This document shows, piece by piece, positions 24,573 through 32,362 of a stretch of DNA of 64,000 nt. The DNA is from CAYPNP01 sp964412195 (GTDB lineage Bacteria; Acidobacteriota; JAAYUB01), in contig CAYPNP010000021.1 of the NCBI GenBank assembly GCA_964412195.1, positions 1 to 64,000 on the forward strand. Direction: 5' to 3'. Numbering within the stretch: position 1 is the stretch's first letter; each line of letters starts with the position of its first letter. Position numbers and translations under genes: made by a program. The notes below the pieces were generated by a model, which did no database searches, was not told the DNA's origin, and was given only the letters and a program-made list of their open reading frames with translations.

Positions 24573-26129
24573 TTAGACTGAAGATTGAAGGGTCTCCAAC
24601 TCTTTTCTGAAGAAGGGGATCCTTGCCAGGCTCAGCGTCTGGGTGCCGGCCTCGCGGGCGCGGTCGGCGTGCCAGTAGCTGAAGGCCAGCCGCGTCGCCG
24701 CGTGCAGGAAACGCCGCCGGGCGGAGAACTTCTTCCCGTCGCCGAGGGCGCCGCACACCCAGCCCACCCGCTTGTACCAGGACCCGACGATGGCCGCCTG
24801 GTCCGCCGTAATCAGCCGGCTGGCGACCTCGAAATCCAGCATGGTCCGGATTAATTTCGCTTCCCGGGTCCCGATCCAGATCACGATCGCGAGGAATGCC
24901 AGCAGCAGCGGCACCCAGATCAGGAGATAGTACACGATGACGCCGATGCCGCCGGCGATCAGGGCAATGCCGTTCCACAGGAAATGCATCGTCACCGCCA
25001 CGGCGTAGCCTGCCAGCGGGGCCGTGTAGCGCAGCGCCTTCCGGCGGGCCACCCGGGCGATGCCGCAACCGATGCCGGTCATGGCGGTGTAAACCGAGTG
25101 GCCGAAGGGGTCCAGCAGCCCGCGCACGAAGAAGGTGGCGAACAGGCCGGAAAAGCCCGAGGTCATGAAATTCCGGCCGTAATAGAGGACATTCTCCACC
25201 GTGGCGAAGCCCAGCGCCACCACGCCGGCGTAGACGATGCCGTCCATCACGCCGTCGAACTCCCGCCGGAACAGGAGCAGGATGAGCACCACCGGCAGGC
25301 CCTTGGTGAACTCCTCGACGAGCGGGGCCGACACGCTGGAAGTCATGAAGCTGGCCAGCGCTGCGCTGCCGGTCACCGCATGGGTCACGCTGCCGGCCAG
25401 GGTGTTGATGATATACGAGGTGAACGTGGCGACGCCGCCACCCCACAGCCACGCGCCGGCCAGGGCCCAGGCCGGCTCCGGATCGTAGCGGTCCAGCCAC
25501 AGCCACAGGGCCAGGTAGAACGGCGCCGGCAAGAACGCCACCAGGGTGCCCATCAAGGCGTGCCGCAGGCTCATTTCGAACAGGGCCGTGAGCATCATGG
25601 TCAGGGCGAAGAAAGCGCCCACCATCATGACGCCGACGGCCACCAGGATGGGCACCCGGTCGTCGGGGCGGCCCTTGTCCAGGACGGGATTGTAGCTGGT
25701 CAACGCCGTGAGGGCGAACCGCCAGTCCGGCCGGAACGGACCGGCCTGGGCGTCGGCGGCGGCGGCCGGCGCGGCCGCCGCTCCGGCGGTCGACGCCGGT
25801 GTCTCGACCGGCGGAGCGGGGGGCTTCTCCACGGCCACCCGCAGCCGCGGGCCGCAGTAGCCCAGCTCGATGACGTCGCCGCTGCGGAGCACCTGCCGGA
25901 AGACGCGCTGGCCGTTGACCAGGGTGCCGTTGGTGCTCTGCTCGTCGGCGATGTAGAAATCGCCGCCCTCCGCCTGGATGCGGGCGTGCCGGCGGGAGAC
26001 CTCCTTGTCCACCCGCGGGTCGAAGCGCAGGGCGCACTCGTCCCCGCGTCCGAGCTGCAGGGAGCCCTCCCGGAACTCGATCACGCGCCCCGCCAGCGAT
26101 CCGCTCTCCACGGTCAGCGTGAGTTTCAT
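24573..26129 (-). CDS. FHA-domain plus PrsW-family intramembrane protease fusion
   Basis: 518 residues from ATG 26129. Residues 1-100 form an FHA domain, a phosphothreonine reader, with GRGDECALRF, SRRHARI and STNGTLVNG. A proline/alanine-rich linker (105-145) leads to a membrane protein with eight or more segments. PrsW-family motifs are clear: PLVEEFTKG, the FDGVMDGIVYAGVVALGFAT..EN block, HSVYTAMTG and MHFLWN, whose glutamates and histidines form the metal site. PrsW cleaves anti-sigma factors in Bacillus; here the substrate is unknown. No clear ribosome site is seen, and upstream DNA is repeat sequence. Confidence 0.88.
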   Translation of the reverse strand: MKLTLTVESGSLAGRVIEFREGSLQLGRGDECALRFDPRVDKEVSRRHARIQAEGGDFYIADEQSTNGTLVNGQRVFRQVLRSGDVIELGYCGPRLRVAVEKPPAPPVETPASTAGAAAAPAAAADAQAGPFRPDWRFALTALTSYNPVLDKGRPDDRVPILVAVGVMMVGAFFALTMMLTALFEMSLRHALMGTLVAFLPAPFYLALWLWLDRYDPEPAWALAGAWLWGGGVATFTSYIINTLAGSVTHAVTGSAALASFMTSSVSAPLVEEFTKGLPVVLILLLFRREFDGVMDGIVYAGVVALGFATVENVLYYGRNFMTSGFSGLFATFFVRGLLDPFGHSVYTAMTGIGCGIARVARRKALRYTAPLAGYAVAVTMHFLWNGIALIAGGIGVIVYYLLIWVPLLLAFLAIVIWIGTREAKLIRTMLDFEVASRLITADQAAIVGSWYKRVGWVCGALGDGKKFSARRRFLHAATRLAFSYWHADRAREAGTQTLSLARIPFFRKELETLQSSV

Positions 26130-26146
26130 CTTCGGCGATCCGCAAT

Positions 26147-26259
26147 CTGAACGCTGAACGTCGAACGTCGAACTCTGAAGGCCGAACGCCAAGCGATGTA
26201 ACTGGTATGTCCGGTTTCCCGTTCAACGTTCAGCGCTCGGCGTTCGATGTTCGACGTTG
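26147..26259. repeat. Inverted TTCGACGTTC word pair
   Basis: CTGAACGCTGAACGTCGAAC units (26147-26190) face GTTCAACGTTCAGCGCTCGG units (26220-26259) across a 30-base centre, forming an imperfect palindrome directly upstream of the FHA-PrsW gene, in the divergent gap to 26384. Confidence 0.65.
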
Positions 26260-26337
26260 GATTTGATTTCCTTCCCACGGCGGCATTCTACCGGCTCCCC
26301 GGCGCAAATACAACTTGCTTCACCACGCGGCGGCCGT

Positions 26338-26343
26338 TATGAT
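26338..26343 (+). promoter_or_regulatory. Possible -10 box (TATGAT)
   Basis: TATGAT lies 41 bases upstream of the start at 26384, at a position like that of other -10 boxes in this window. No convincing -35 is visible. Confidence 0.3.
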
Positions 26344-26383
26344 TCGGCTACAGTCAAAACAAGCCGGTGGAAGGGAGGGAGCC

Positions 26384-26950
26384 ATGCAGACGACATTCCG
26401 GTGGTTTGGTGTTTTCTTCCTCCTGCTGCTGGCGGCGGCGGCCGTTTCCGCTCAAAGCCTGGCCGATCTGGCGAAATCCAAGAACGCGGCGGAGAAAAAG
26501 AAAGCGCGAGTGGTCATCACCAACCAGCCCGCCACGAAGCAGACGGACGCCATGACCGCCCAGTTGCCAAGCGGGGACCGAAAGGACAATCCGGGCCTCT
26601 CTTCATCGGCCCAGGGCGGCGCCGGATCGAAGAAGGCCTCCTCTGGCTCTTCTTCCCGTTCGGCCAGCAAGGCCAAGCGTGCGAGCGAGCCGCCTCCGCC
26701 GCAAGACCCGTACGCCGAGAATCCGGGCATGGACGGGGTTCGGCGCTACCAGGGGCTGCCCGAGGGCAGCGCCAGCCGGGACAACGCCAAGGGGAGCCAG
26801 CCCGCCGGCTTCCCGGGGAAAGAGGTCAAGCCCTCTTCCAGCCAGCCGGCGGAAGTCCGGCCTTCCTCCTCGCAGGCCGCCCGGGAAACCCCGTCGGACC
26901 GCGCCAGCCGGAAATACGCCACCACCGGGTCCTCCCCGGGACGACGCTGA
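26384..26950 (+). CDS. Small exported Ser/Lys/Pro-rich protein of unknown function
   Basis: 188 residues from ATG 26384 (GGGAGGG ribosome site). A signal peptide (about 1-23, FFLLLLAAAAVSAQS) precedes SLADLAKSKNAAEKKKARVVITNQ, a charged helix seen at the start of many exported proteins of this kind. The rest is low-complexity and probably disordered: Ser-rich (70-100), PPPPQDPYAENPG (about 105-117) and a Pro/Ser/Arg-rich tail. No known domain is recognised. It is likely periplasmic or secreted. Confidence 0.65.
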   Translation: MQTTFRWFGVFFLLLLAAAAVSAQSLADLAKSKNAAEKKKARVVITNQPATKQTDAMTAQLPSGDRKDNPGLSSSAQGGAGSKKASSGSSSRSASKAKRASEPPPPQDPYAENPGMDGVRRYQGLPEGSASRDNAKGSQPAGFPGKEVKPSSSQPAEVRPSSSQAARETPSDRASRKYATTGSSPGRR

Positions 26951-26981
26951 TTTCTTCCATCGTAATACCAATTCGAAAAAT

Positions 26982-27052
26982 CGTAACACATTGTGGTTGA
27001 CAATGCGTCCGGGTTTGTTTATCGTGTTACTGATTTATATTTTAGTAACACG
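26982..27052. promoter_or_regulatory. GTAACAC repeat cluster, candidate operator of the TonB receptor
   Basis: CGTAACAC occurs at 26982-26989. A perfect 9-base inverted pair, CGTGTTACT (27023-27031) and AGTAACACG (27044-27052), lies just before the start codon. Three copies of the same 7-mer within 70 bases, two of them as a dyad, suggest a repressor site overlapping the ribosome site. TTGACA at 26998-27003 may be the -35. Confidence 0.45.
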
Positions 27053-27056
27053 AGGG

Positions 27057-28997
27057 ATGATGAGGTACCGTACTGCTATCCTTCTCCTGGTCTTGGCCGG
27101 GGCGTCTGCGCTGGCGGATGATTCCGGGAACAATCCCCCAACCGATCCTTCCTCGCAGACTCCGCCGGCCATCCGCACGGAGATCGAAGTGGTCGCCACC
27201 GCCCCCCTTGTCGAGGGTAACGGGCTGACGCCCAGCCTGATCACCTTCAGCCGGGTCACCCGGCACCAGCTGGACGACCTGCTGGTGGCGGACATCCTGA
27301 CTGGACTGCGCCAGGTGCCGGGAGTAGTCATTTCCCGCTATAACCTGGTGGGCAGTTACGGCGGGGCGGAGGGCGGGACCGTGTATATCCGCGGCCAGGG
27401 ATCGGGGCGGCCGGGCGGGGAAGTCCTGTTCCTTCTGGATGGAGTCCCCATCTTCTCCGGCGTGTGGGCGCACCCGCTCATGGACGTGCTGTCCGTGGAC
27501 GCCGCCGAATCGGTCGAGGTGGTCAAGGGGCCTTCCCCCGTGCTGTATGGCAACGGGGCCTTTGGCGTGGTGGATATCCGCACCCGGCGCATGCGGGAGG
27601 ATGGCTCGCGCCTCACGCTGATGGGTGCCGGAGGGTCCTTCCGCAGCCTAGCCCTCGAGGCGGACGCCGGCTTCCGGAAGGGCCGCTGGGACTCCACGGC
27701 CGTGGCGAGCTTCCGGAGCTCCGACGGACACCGGGACCGTTCCGGCGGGGAGCTGCAGAACTACTTCGGCCAGCTGGGTGTCCAGCTGGCGGATGGCTGG
27801 CGTTTCGACGCCACGCTGTCCCATTCCAATAACTACGCCCTCGATCCCGGCCCGGAGTCCCAAGGCCCGCCGCTCCAGGGCCAGTTCAACACCGATGACT
27901 GGACCACGGTCCTGACGGTGGAAAACACGTCTTCCAAGCTGACGGGTTTCAGCAGGTTCTATCTCAACGACGGCGCGATCCACTGGCAGCAGTGGGACGC
28001 AACGCACGATTGGCGGGACGACAGCAACACGGACTACCGCAATTGGGGCCTCCGGTTCCAGCAAGCCTGGCAGGCCAACGACCGGTGGACCCTCCGGGGG
28101 GGCTTCGACTGGGATGTTTTCGGCGGCGCCTTCGTCCATGTCGCCGGAACCCGGGAGCTGCCCAAGGAGAATCTGGAGTTCTGGAACGCGGCGCCGTACA
28201 TCCAGCTTCAGGGGCAGTTCGGGACCGACACGCTGGTCCAGCCCGTGGCGGGGGTGCGCTGGAACCACAGCCGGTACTTCGGCGACATCGTGGCCCCCGA
28301 GGCGGGGGTGGCGGTGATCCGCGGCGAGACCCGGTTCCATGTCACCGGCAGCCGTGGGTTCAACCTGCCGGGCGTATACGCTGCCTTCATGTACCAGGAC
28401 TGGAACCAGGGCTCCTCCTGGCAGGAGCTTCGGCCGGAGGTCGTCTGGCACCTGGAGGGCGGCGTGTCGCACGCCTTCGGGCCGAAGCTGCAGGCCGACG
28501 TCACCCTGTTCCGCGACCGCGGGACCGACGCCCTCCGGTTCGTGGCGCCGCCGCCGCATTTCGACAACATCGGGCAGTACACCACCGAGGGCGTTGAGCT
28601 CACGGGCCACGTGATCCCCGATCCCCGCTGGAACCTCTTCGCCGGATACACCTATTTGCATGCCGATCCTTCCAACCTGCCCAACGCCCCGTCCCACACG
28701 GCCAGCTTCGGGGCCAACTGGCAGGTCCATCCGCGCGGCCGGCTCTCGGTCGACGGGCAGTGCCTTTCCGCCCACTGGAGCGGCAACACGCGATTCCCCG
28801 GCGTGACCCGGGTGGACGGATGCTTCCTGCTCAACGCGCGCTGCCAGTGGGACGTTGCGCCGGACATCTGGCGGGAGCGCGTGGTGCTGTTCCTGGAAGT
28901 GGAAAACCTGACCGACACCCGGTACGAGTATCGTCCCGGCTATCCCATGCCTGGCATCATCCTGTGGGCCGGGGCGCGGGTTTCGCTGAAGCGGTGA
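27057..28997 (+). CDS. TonB-dependent outer-membrane receptor
   Basis: 646 residues from ATG 27057 (a second ATG follows at 27060 and may be the true start; GAGGG sits immediately upstream). A signal peptide (about 1-19) is followed by a plug domain: TEIEVVATAPL, LTGLRQVPGV, YIRGQGSGRPGGEVLFLLDG, VEVVKGPSPVLYGNGAFG and VVDIRTR. A 22-strand barrel follows, ending in VENLTDTRYEYRPGYPMPG..L..GARVSLKR with the usual amphipathic last strand. It imports a scarce ligand across the outer membrane using TonB energy; the ligand is not evident. No transporter partner is adjacent. Confidence 0.92.
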   Translation: MMRYRTAILLLVLAGASALADDSGNNPPTDPSSQTPPAIRTEIEVVATAPLVEGNGLTPSLITFSRVTRHQLDDLLVADILTGLRQVPGVVISRYNLVGSYGGAEGGTVYIRGQGSGRPGGEVLFLLDGVPIFSGVWAHPLMDVLSVDAAESVEVVKGPSPVLYGNGAFGVVDIRTRRMREDGSRLTLMGAGGSFRSLALEADAGFRKGRWDSTAVASFRSSDGHRDRSGGELQNYFGQLGVQLADGWRFDATLSHSNNYALDPGPESQGPPLQGQFNTDDWTTVLTVENTSSKLTGFSRFYLNDGAIHWQQWDATHDWRDDSNTDYRNWGLRFQQAWQANDRWTLRGGFDWDVFGGAFVHVAGTRELPKENLEFWNAAPYIQLQGQFGTDTLVQPVAGVRWNHSRYFGDIVAPEAGVAVIRGETRFHVTGSRGFNLPGVYAAFMYQDWNQGSSWQELRPEVVWHLEGGVSHAFGPKLQADVTLFRDRGTDALRFVAPPPHFDNIGQYTTEGVELTGHVIPDPRWNLFAGYTYLHADPSNLPNAPSHTASFGANWQVHPRGRLSVDGQCLSAHWSGNTRFPGVTRVDGCFLLNARCQWDVAPDIWRERVVLFLEVENLTDTRYEYRPGYPMPGIILWAGARVSLKR

Positions 28998-29085
28998 CCT
29001 CCGGCCCGCCAGAAAATCCTGAAACAAGCCGGACGGAACCGGATTGAACCGAAGAACGCGCTCTTCCTCCCCGAGGTAACCACCA

Positions 29086-29138
29086 ACACGGCTGGCTGCT
29101 TCGGACGGATCTCAATGGTCTGAAGAGGAAAGCCGTGT
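29086..29138 (+). terminator. Two-part hairpin after the TonB receptor gene
   Basis: ACACGGCT (29086-29093) pairs with AGCCGTGT (29131-29138), and inside it CTTCGGAC (29099-29106) pairs with GTCTGAAG (29118-29125). It lies about 90 bases after the receptor stop and just before the next promoter. Without a T-run it is a possible, not certain, terminator. Confidence 0.35.
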
Positions 29139-29158
29139 CGAATCAGTCACGGGCGCGC

Positions 29159-29164
29159 TATAAT
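29159..29164 (+). promoter_or_regulatory. Probable -10 box (TATAAT)
   Basis: A perfect TATAAT in the 28998-29270 gap, 107 bases upstream of the start at 29271. No strong -35 is visible. The gap otherwise holds the hairpin at 29086-29138 and nothing else I recognise. Confidence 0.45.
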
Positions 29165-29270
29165 CGGCTTGGTACGACACTTCCCATCTCGCCCGAATCC
29201 CGCCGCCCTTCAGTTCGGAATGGCCGACTGGGACATGATCCCGAGGGATGGGCAATCAGGAGGTAGATCC

Positions 29271-30365
29271 ATGAAAGCACGGAGTATGATCCTGTTCGTG
29301 ACTGTCGCGGCCCTGCTGGCCGGCGGGGCCGCCTCCGCGCAGGTCTTCTACCCGCAGAAGGACCTGGTGTTCACCCACCTGGCAGCCGGCGGCGGGTACG
29401 AGACGGTCCTCACGCTGACGAACCGGGGCACCTACAATTACAGCGGCAAGATGTACTTCTACAAGAACTGCGCCGAGCAGTGGAATCCCACTGTCAACGG
29501 CTCGGCCATCACCGGCGGCTCGTTCACCGTGACCATCCCTTCGGGGGACACGGTCACGTACCGCGTCTCGGGCGGCAGCCTGGAAGCCGGCTTCTGCTAC
29601 CTGTATTCCGACGACATGGTGATGGACAACTTCGTGGAGGGGAACCAGACGTACTACGTCCTGTCGGGCGGAACCGTGCTGGACAGCATCGGGATCAGCC
29701 CCTCCACCGAGCTGTTCCTCTCCACGGTGCCGTTCGAGAACTTCTCCACCATCGCCGTGGCGCTGGCCAATCCAGACTTCTACTGGGGCCGGGCCGCCTC
29801 CGTCACCCTGCGGCTCTACGACGCGGTCGGCGCCTTCCTGACCAGCGCCAACGTGACGCTCGAATCCCGCTGCCACTACCCGCGCTTCCTGTCGGGCATC
29901 TTTCCGGGCTACAACCCCGGCCGCGGCCGGCTGGACATCCAGTCGGACAACCCCATCGTCGCCGCGGCCCTGACCCTGAACGGCGGCCAGCTTTCTTCCC
30001 TGCCCATGATCCCCTCACCGACGACGTACACGGTGACCGCCGTCGACGTGGGCGGCATCACCACTCGGGGAGAGGCGGCGATCTGGATCGAAGGCCGCTT
30101 CGTGAAGGGTTATCTGCGGGTCACCGAGTTCGACGGGACGGCCATGGAAGCCGTCTTCCCCATCGGGGGGCGGTTCGTCAACGGCAGCCTGCGGATGTCC
30201 TTCTACGGTTCCGGGCCGGCGTTTGACAACGAGGAGGCGACCATCTATTTCTACATTCCAGGTTTCTCCCTGGCTGCTTCCAACTATACGGTGGAGTACG
30301 TAGAAACGTTCGTCGCCGGTCCCTCCGCCACCTACGGGACACTGTACCTGACGAAGAATTTCTGA
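29271..30365 (+). CDS. Exported beta-rich protein related to the C-terminal domains of the giant propeller proteins
   Basis: 364 residues from ATG 29271, with AGGAGG seven bases upstream. A signal peptide (about 1-24, ending ASAQ) precedes YPQKDLVFTHLAAGGGYETVLTL..., the same H.A.G..YET.LTL.N pattern as in the last third of the 1,651-residue protein at 3617-8572. Two copies of this domain are visible (about 25-150 and 165-260), followed by a distinct beta segment to the end. No enzymatic motif is seen. It is probably secreted or cell-surface. Confidence 0.75.
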   Translation: MKARSMILFVTVAALLAGGAASAQVFYPQKDLVFTHLAAGGGYETVLTLTNRGTYNYSGKMYFYKNCAEQWNPTVNGSAITGGSFTVTIPSGDTVTYRVSGGSLEAGFCYLYSDDMVMDNFVEGNQTYYVLSGGTVLDSIGISPSTELFLSTVPFENFSTIAVALANPDFYWGRAASVTLRLYDAVGAFLTSANVTLESRCHYPRFLSGIFPGYNPGRGRLDIQSDNPIVAAALTLNGGQLSSLPMIPSPTTYTVTAVDVGGITTRGEAAIWIEGRFVKGYLRVTEFDGTAMEAVFPIGGRFVNGSLRMSFYGSGPAFDNEEATIYFYIPGFSLAASNYTVEYVETFVAGPSATYGTLYLTKNF

Positions 30366-30375
30366 GGGCGGCAGA

Positions 30376-30703
30376 CTGACCGGTGACCGATGACGGATGC
30401 CCGGTGACGGGTGTCTGATCGTGCTCGTGCTCGTAATCGTAATCGTTCCAATCATATACACGCAGAGGCGCAGAGCTCGCAGAGGCGATCCTGAACGCGC
30501 TGGAGCGCGGAGGTCCCCGTCCGCACGATCAACCGGGGAATCGTTGAATGGGTGAGTGGGCAGAGAAAAGAACTCTGCGGGCTTTGCGTCTTTGCGTGTA
30601 ATGTACTAAAACGATTACGAGCACGATTACGATTACGAGCACGAGCACGTTCGGTCACCGGTCACCCGTCATCGGTCAATTCTCAATCCGCAATCCGCAA
30701 TTT
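30376..30703. repeat. Nested palindromic word-repeat cassette (clearest example)
   Basis: The gap 30366-30749 is a mirrored series. GGTGACCGATGACGG units (30376-30413) pair with CGGTCACCGGTCACCC (30652-30678). GATCGTGCTCGTGCTCGTAA (30417-30447) pairs with ACGATTACGAGCACGATTAC (30611-30649). ACGCAGAGGCGCAGAGC (30458-30488) pairs with CTTTGCGTCTTTGCGTGT (30561-30598). A GGAGCGCGGAGGTCC word (30501-30531) lies in the centre. An AATCCGCAATCCGCAATT unit (30683-30703) closes it. No gene is present. Confidence 0.75.
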
Positions 30704-30723
30704 CGATCACAGCCGGGATGCGG

Positions 30724-30729
30724 TACAAT
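30724..30729 (+). promoter_or_regulatory. -10 box (TACAAT) of the aldo/keto reductase gene
   Basis: TACAAT lies 21 bases before ATG 30750, with a weak -35 (TTTCGA, 30701-30706) at a 17-base spacing. The -35 overlaps the edge of the upstream repeat cassette. Confidence 0.45.
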
Positions 30730-30749
30730 GTCGTTCTCAGGAGGTGACC

Positions 30750-31967
30750 ATGAAGAGCATCGACACCGACCGCCGGGAATTCCTGCGCGCCGGCCTGACC
30801 GGCCTCGTCGGGCTGGGCGTCACGTCGTCGGCCGCCGGGGCGGCGCTGGAGCAGAAATCCGATCCCGCCGCCGTTGTCAAGACCCCGGTCGTCACCCGCA
30901 AGTTGGGCAAGACCGGCCTGGTCCTGCCCGTGGTCAGCATGGGGGTGATGAACGCCGACAACCCGAACCTGGTCAAGGCGGCCCTGGAGATGGGCATCGT
31001 CCACCTTGACACCGCCCACGGCTACCAGGGCGGCCGCAACGAGGAGATGATTGGCCAGGTCATCAAGGGGCGCAAGCGCAGTTCCTTCGTGATCGCGACC
31101 AAGGTGGTGCCCGAGGGGATGGACCGGAAGACGGGCCGGCCCACCGCGGCCACCACGGCCGAAGCGTTCCTGGCCAAGCTGGATGTCAGCCTGCGTCGGC
31201 TGGGACTCGAGCAGGTGGACATCCTCTACCTCCACAATATCAGCACCCGCGAGGCCTCCCAGTGCGAACCGCTGCTTCAGGCCCTGCAGAAGGCCAAGCA
31301 GGACGGCAAGGCCCGCTTCGTCGGGCTGTCCACCCACGGCAACGAGCCGGCGGTGATCCGCGCCGCGGTCGAGACGAAGATCCACGAGGTGGTCCTGACC
31401 GCCTACAACTTCCGCCAGGACCACCGGGCCGAGGTGAAGAAAGCCATCGCCGAGGCGGCTGCGGCTGGCCTGGGCATCGTGGCCATGAAGACGCAGGCGG
31501 GCGCCTTCTGGGATCCGCAGCGCGCGGCACCGATCAACATGAAGGCGGCCCTGAAGTGGGCGCTGCAGGACCCCAATGTCACCACCGCCATCCCCGGCTT
31601 CACCACGTACGACCAGCTGATCCTGGACCTGTCGGTGATGGCCGACCTGAAGCTGTCGGAGTCGGAGTTGAAGGACCTGAATCCGCCGAAGCTCACCACC
31701 GGCCTCTACTGCCAGGGCTGCGCCCAGTGCCGCCCACAGTGCCCCGCGGGGCTGCCGCTGCCCGACCTGATGCGCGCCCACATGTACGCCCGCGGCTACC
31801 GCAACCTGGAAGCCGCGCGGGAGCTGGTGGCCTCGCTGGACCTGCCGGCGGACCCGTGCGCGGACTGCGGCGACTGCACGGTGCGCTGCGCCCAGGGCTT
31901 CGACGTGCGGGCGCGTGCCCGCGACGTCGCCCGGGTGAAGGATATCCCCGCCGACCTGATGGTTTAG
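30750..31967 (+). CDS. Tat-exported aldo/keto reductase with C-terminal ferredoxin-like domain
   Basis: 405 residues from ATG 30750, preceded by CAGGAGGTGACC. A twin-arginine signal (DRREFLRAGLTGLVGLG, residues 7-23) predicts folded export. The aldo/keto reductase barrel has RKLGKTGLVLPVVSMG, LDTAHGYQGGRNEEMIG with the catalytic Asp/Tyr, and the NADPH-binding end (TAIPGFTTYDQL). Near the C-terminus are two cysteine clusters, CQGCAQCRPQCP and CADCGDCTVRC, able to hold iron-sulfur centres. This architecture is known in anaerobes; substrate is unknown. It may draw electrons from the clusters rather than NADPH in the periplasm. Confidence 0.9.
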   Translation: MKSIDTDRREFLRAGLTGLVGLGVTSSAAGAALEQKSDPAAVVKTPVVTRKLGKTGLVLPVVSMGVMNADNPNLVKAALEMGIVHLDTAHGYQGGRNEEMIGQVIKGRKRSSFVIATKVVPEGMDRKTGRPTAATTAEAFLAKLDVSLRRLGLEQVDILYLHNISTREASQCEPLLQALQKAKQDGKARFVGLSTHGNEPAVIRAAVETKIHEVVLTAYNFRQDHRAEVKKAIAEAAAAGLGIVAMKTQAGAFWDPQRAAPINMKAALKWALQDPNVTTAIPGFTTYDQLILDLSVMADLKLSESELKDLNPPKLTTGLYCQGCAQCRPQCPAGLPLPDLMRAHMYARGYRNLEAARELVASLDLPADPCADCGDCTVRCAQGFDVRARARDVARVKDIPADLMV

Positions 31968-31976
31968 GCAATCAAG

Positions 31977-32336
31977 ACGAACATCGAACATCGAACATTG
32001 AACATCGAACATCGAACTCAACCCTGAATCTGAACCGCAAAGGCGCCAAGGACGCGAAGAATTATTCAACGCGGATTTACGCAGATTGGTTATGATTTCT
32101 TATGATCTATCCCGGGGCTGGATCAGCGTGAACCATAATTCATCAGCGAAAATCTGCGTTGAATGATCGGACGATTGCGGATTGAAAACCCTTTTCGTGT
32201 GTTTTGTGTATTTCGTGGTTTCGTCTTCTGATTGCGGATGGATCCCATTGGTGTGGTTGGTGTGGTTCGTGGTTTGATCCGGTTTGCGGTTTGACTTCGA
32301 CGTTCGATGTTCAGTGTTCGATGTTCGATGTTCAGA
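31977..32336. repeat. Intergenic word-repeat cassette with inverted TTCGATGTTC ends
   Basis: This nearly fills the gap 31968-32362. GAACATCGAACATCGAAC units (31977-32021) at the left face GACTTCGACGTTCGATGTTC units (32292-32336) at the right. Inside are a CGCAAAGGCGCCAAGG word (32034-32061), the semi-palindromic ACGCAGATT...AATCTGCG element (32064-32163; second copy at 11073-11167), and a block (32171-32290) that is the reverse complement of the left part of the 24298-24571 cassette. No gene is present. Confidence 0.75.
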
Positions 32337-32362
32337 TTGCTGTTCCAGAATGGAGGGAGCCA

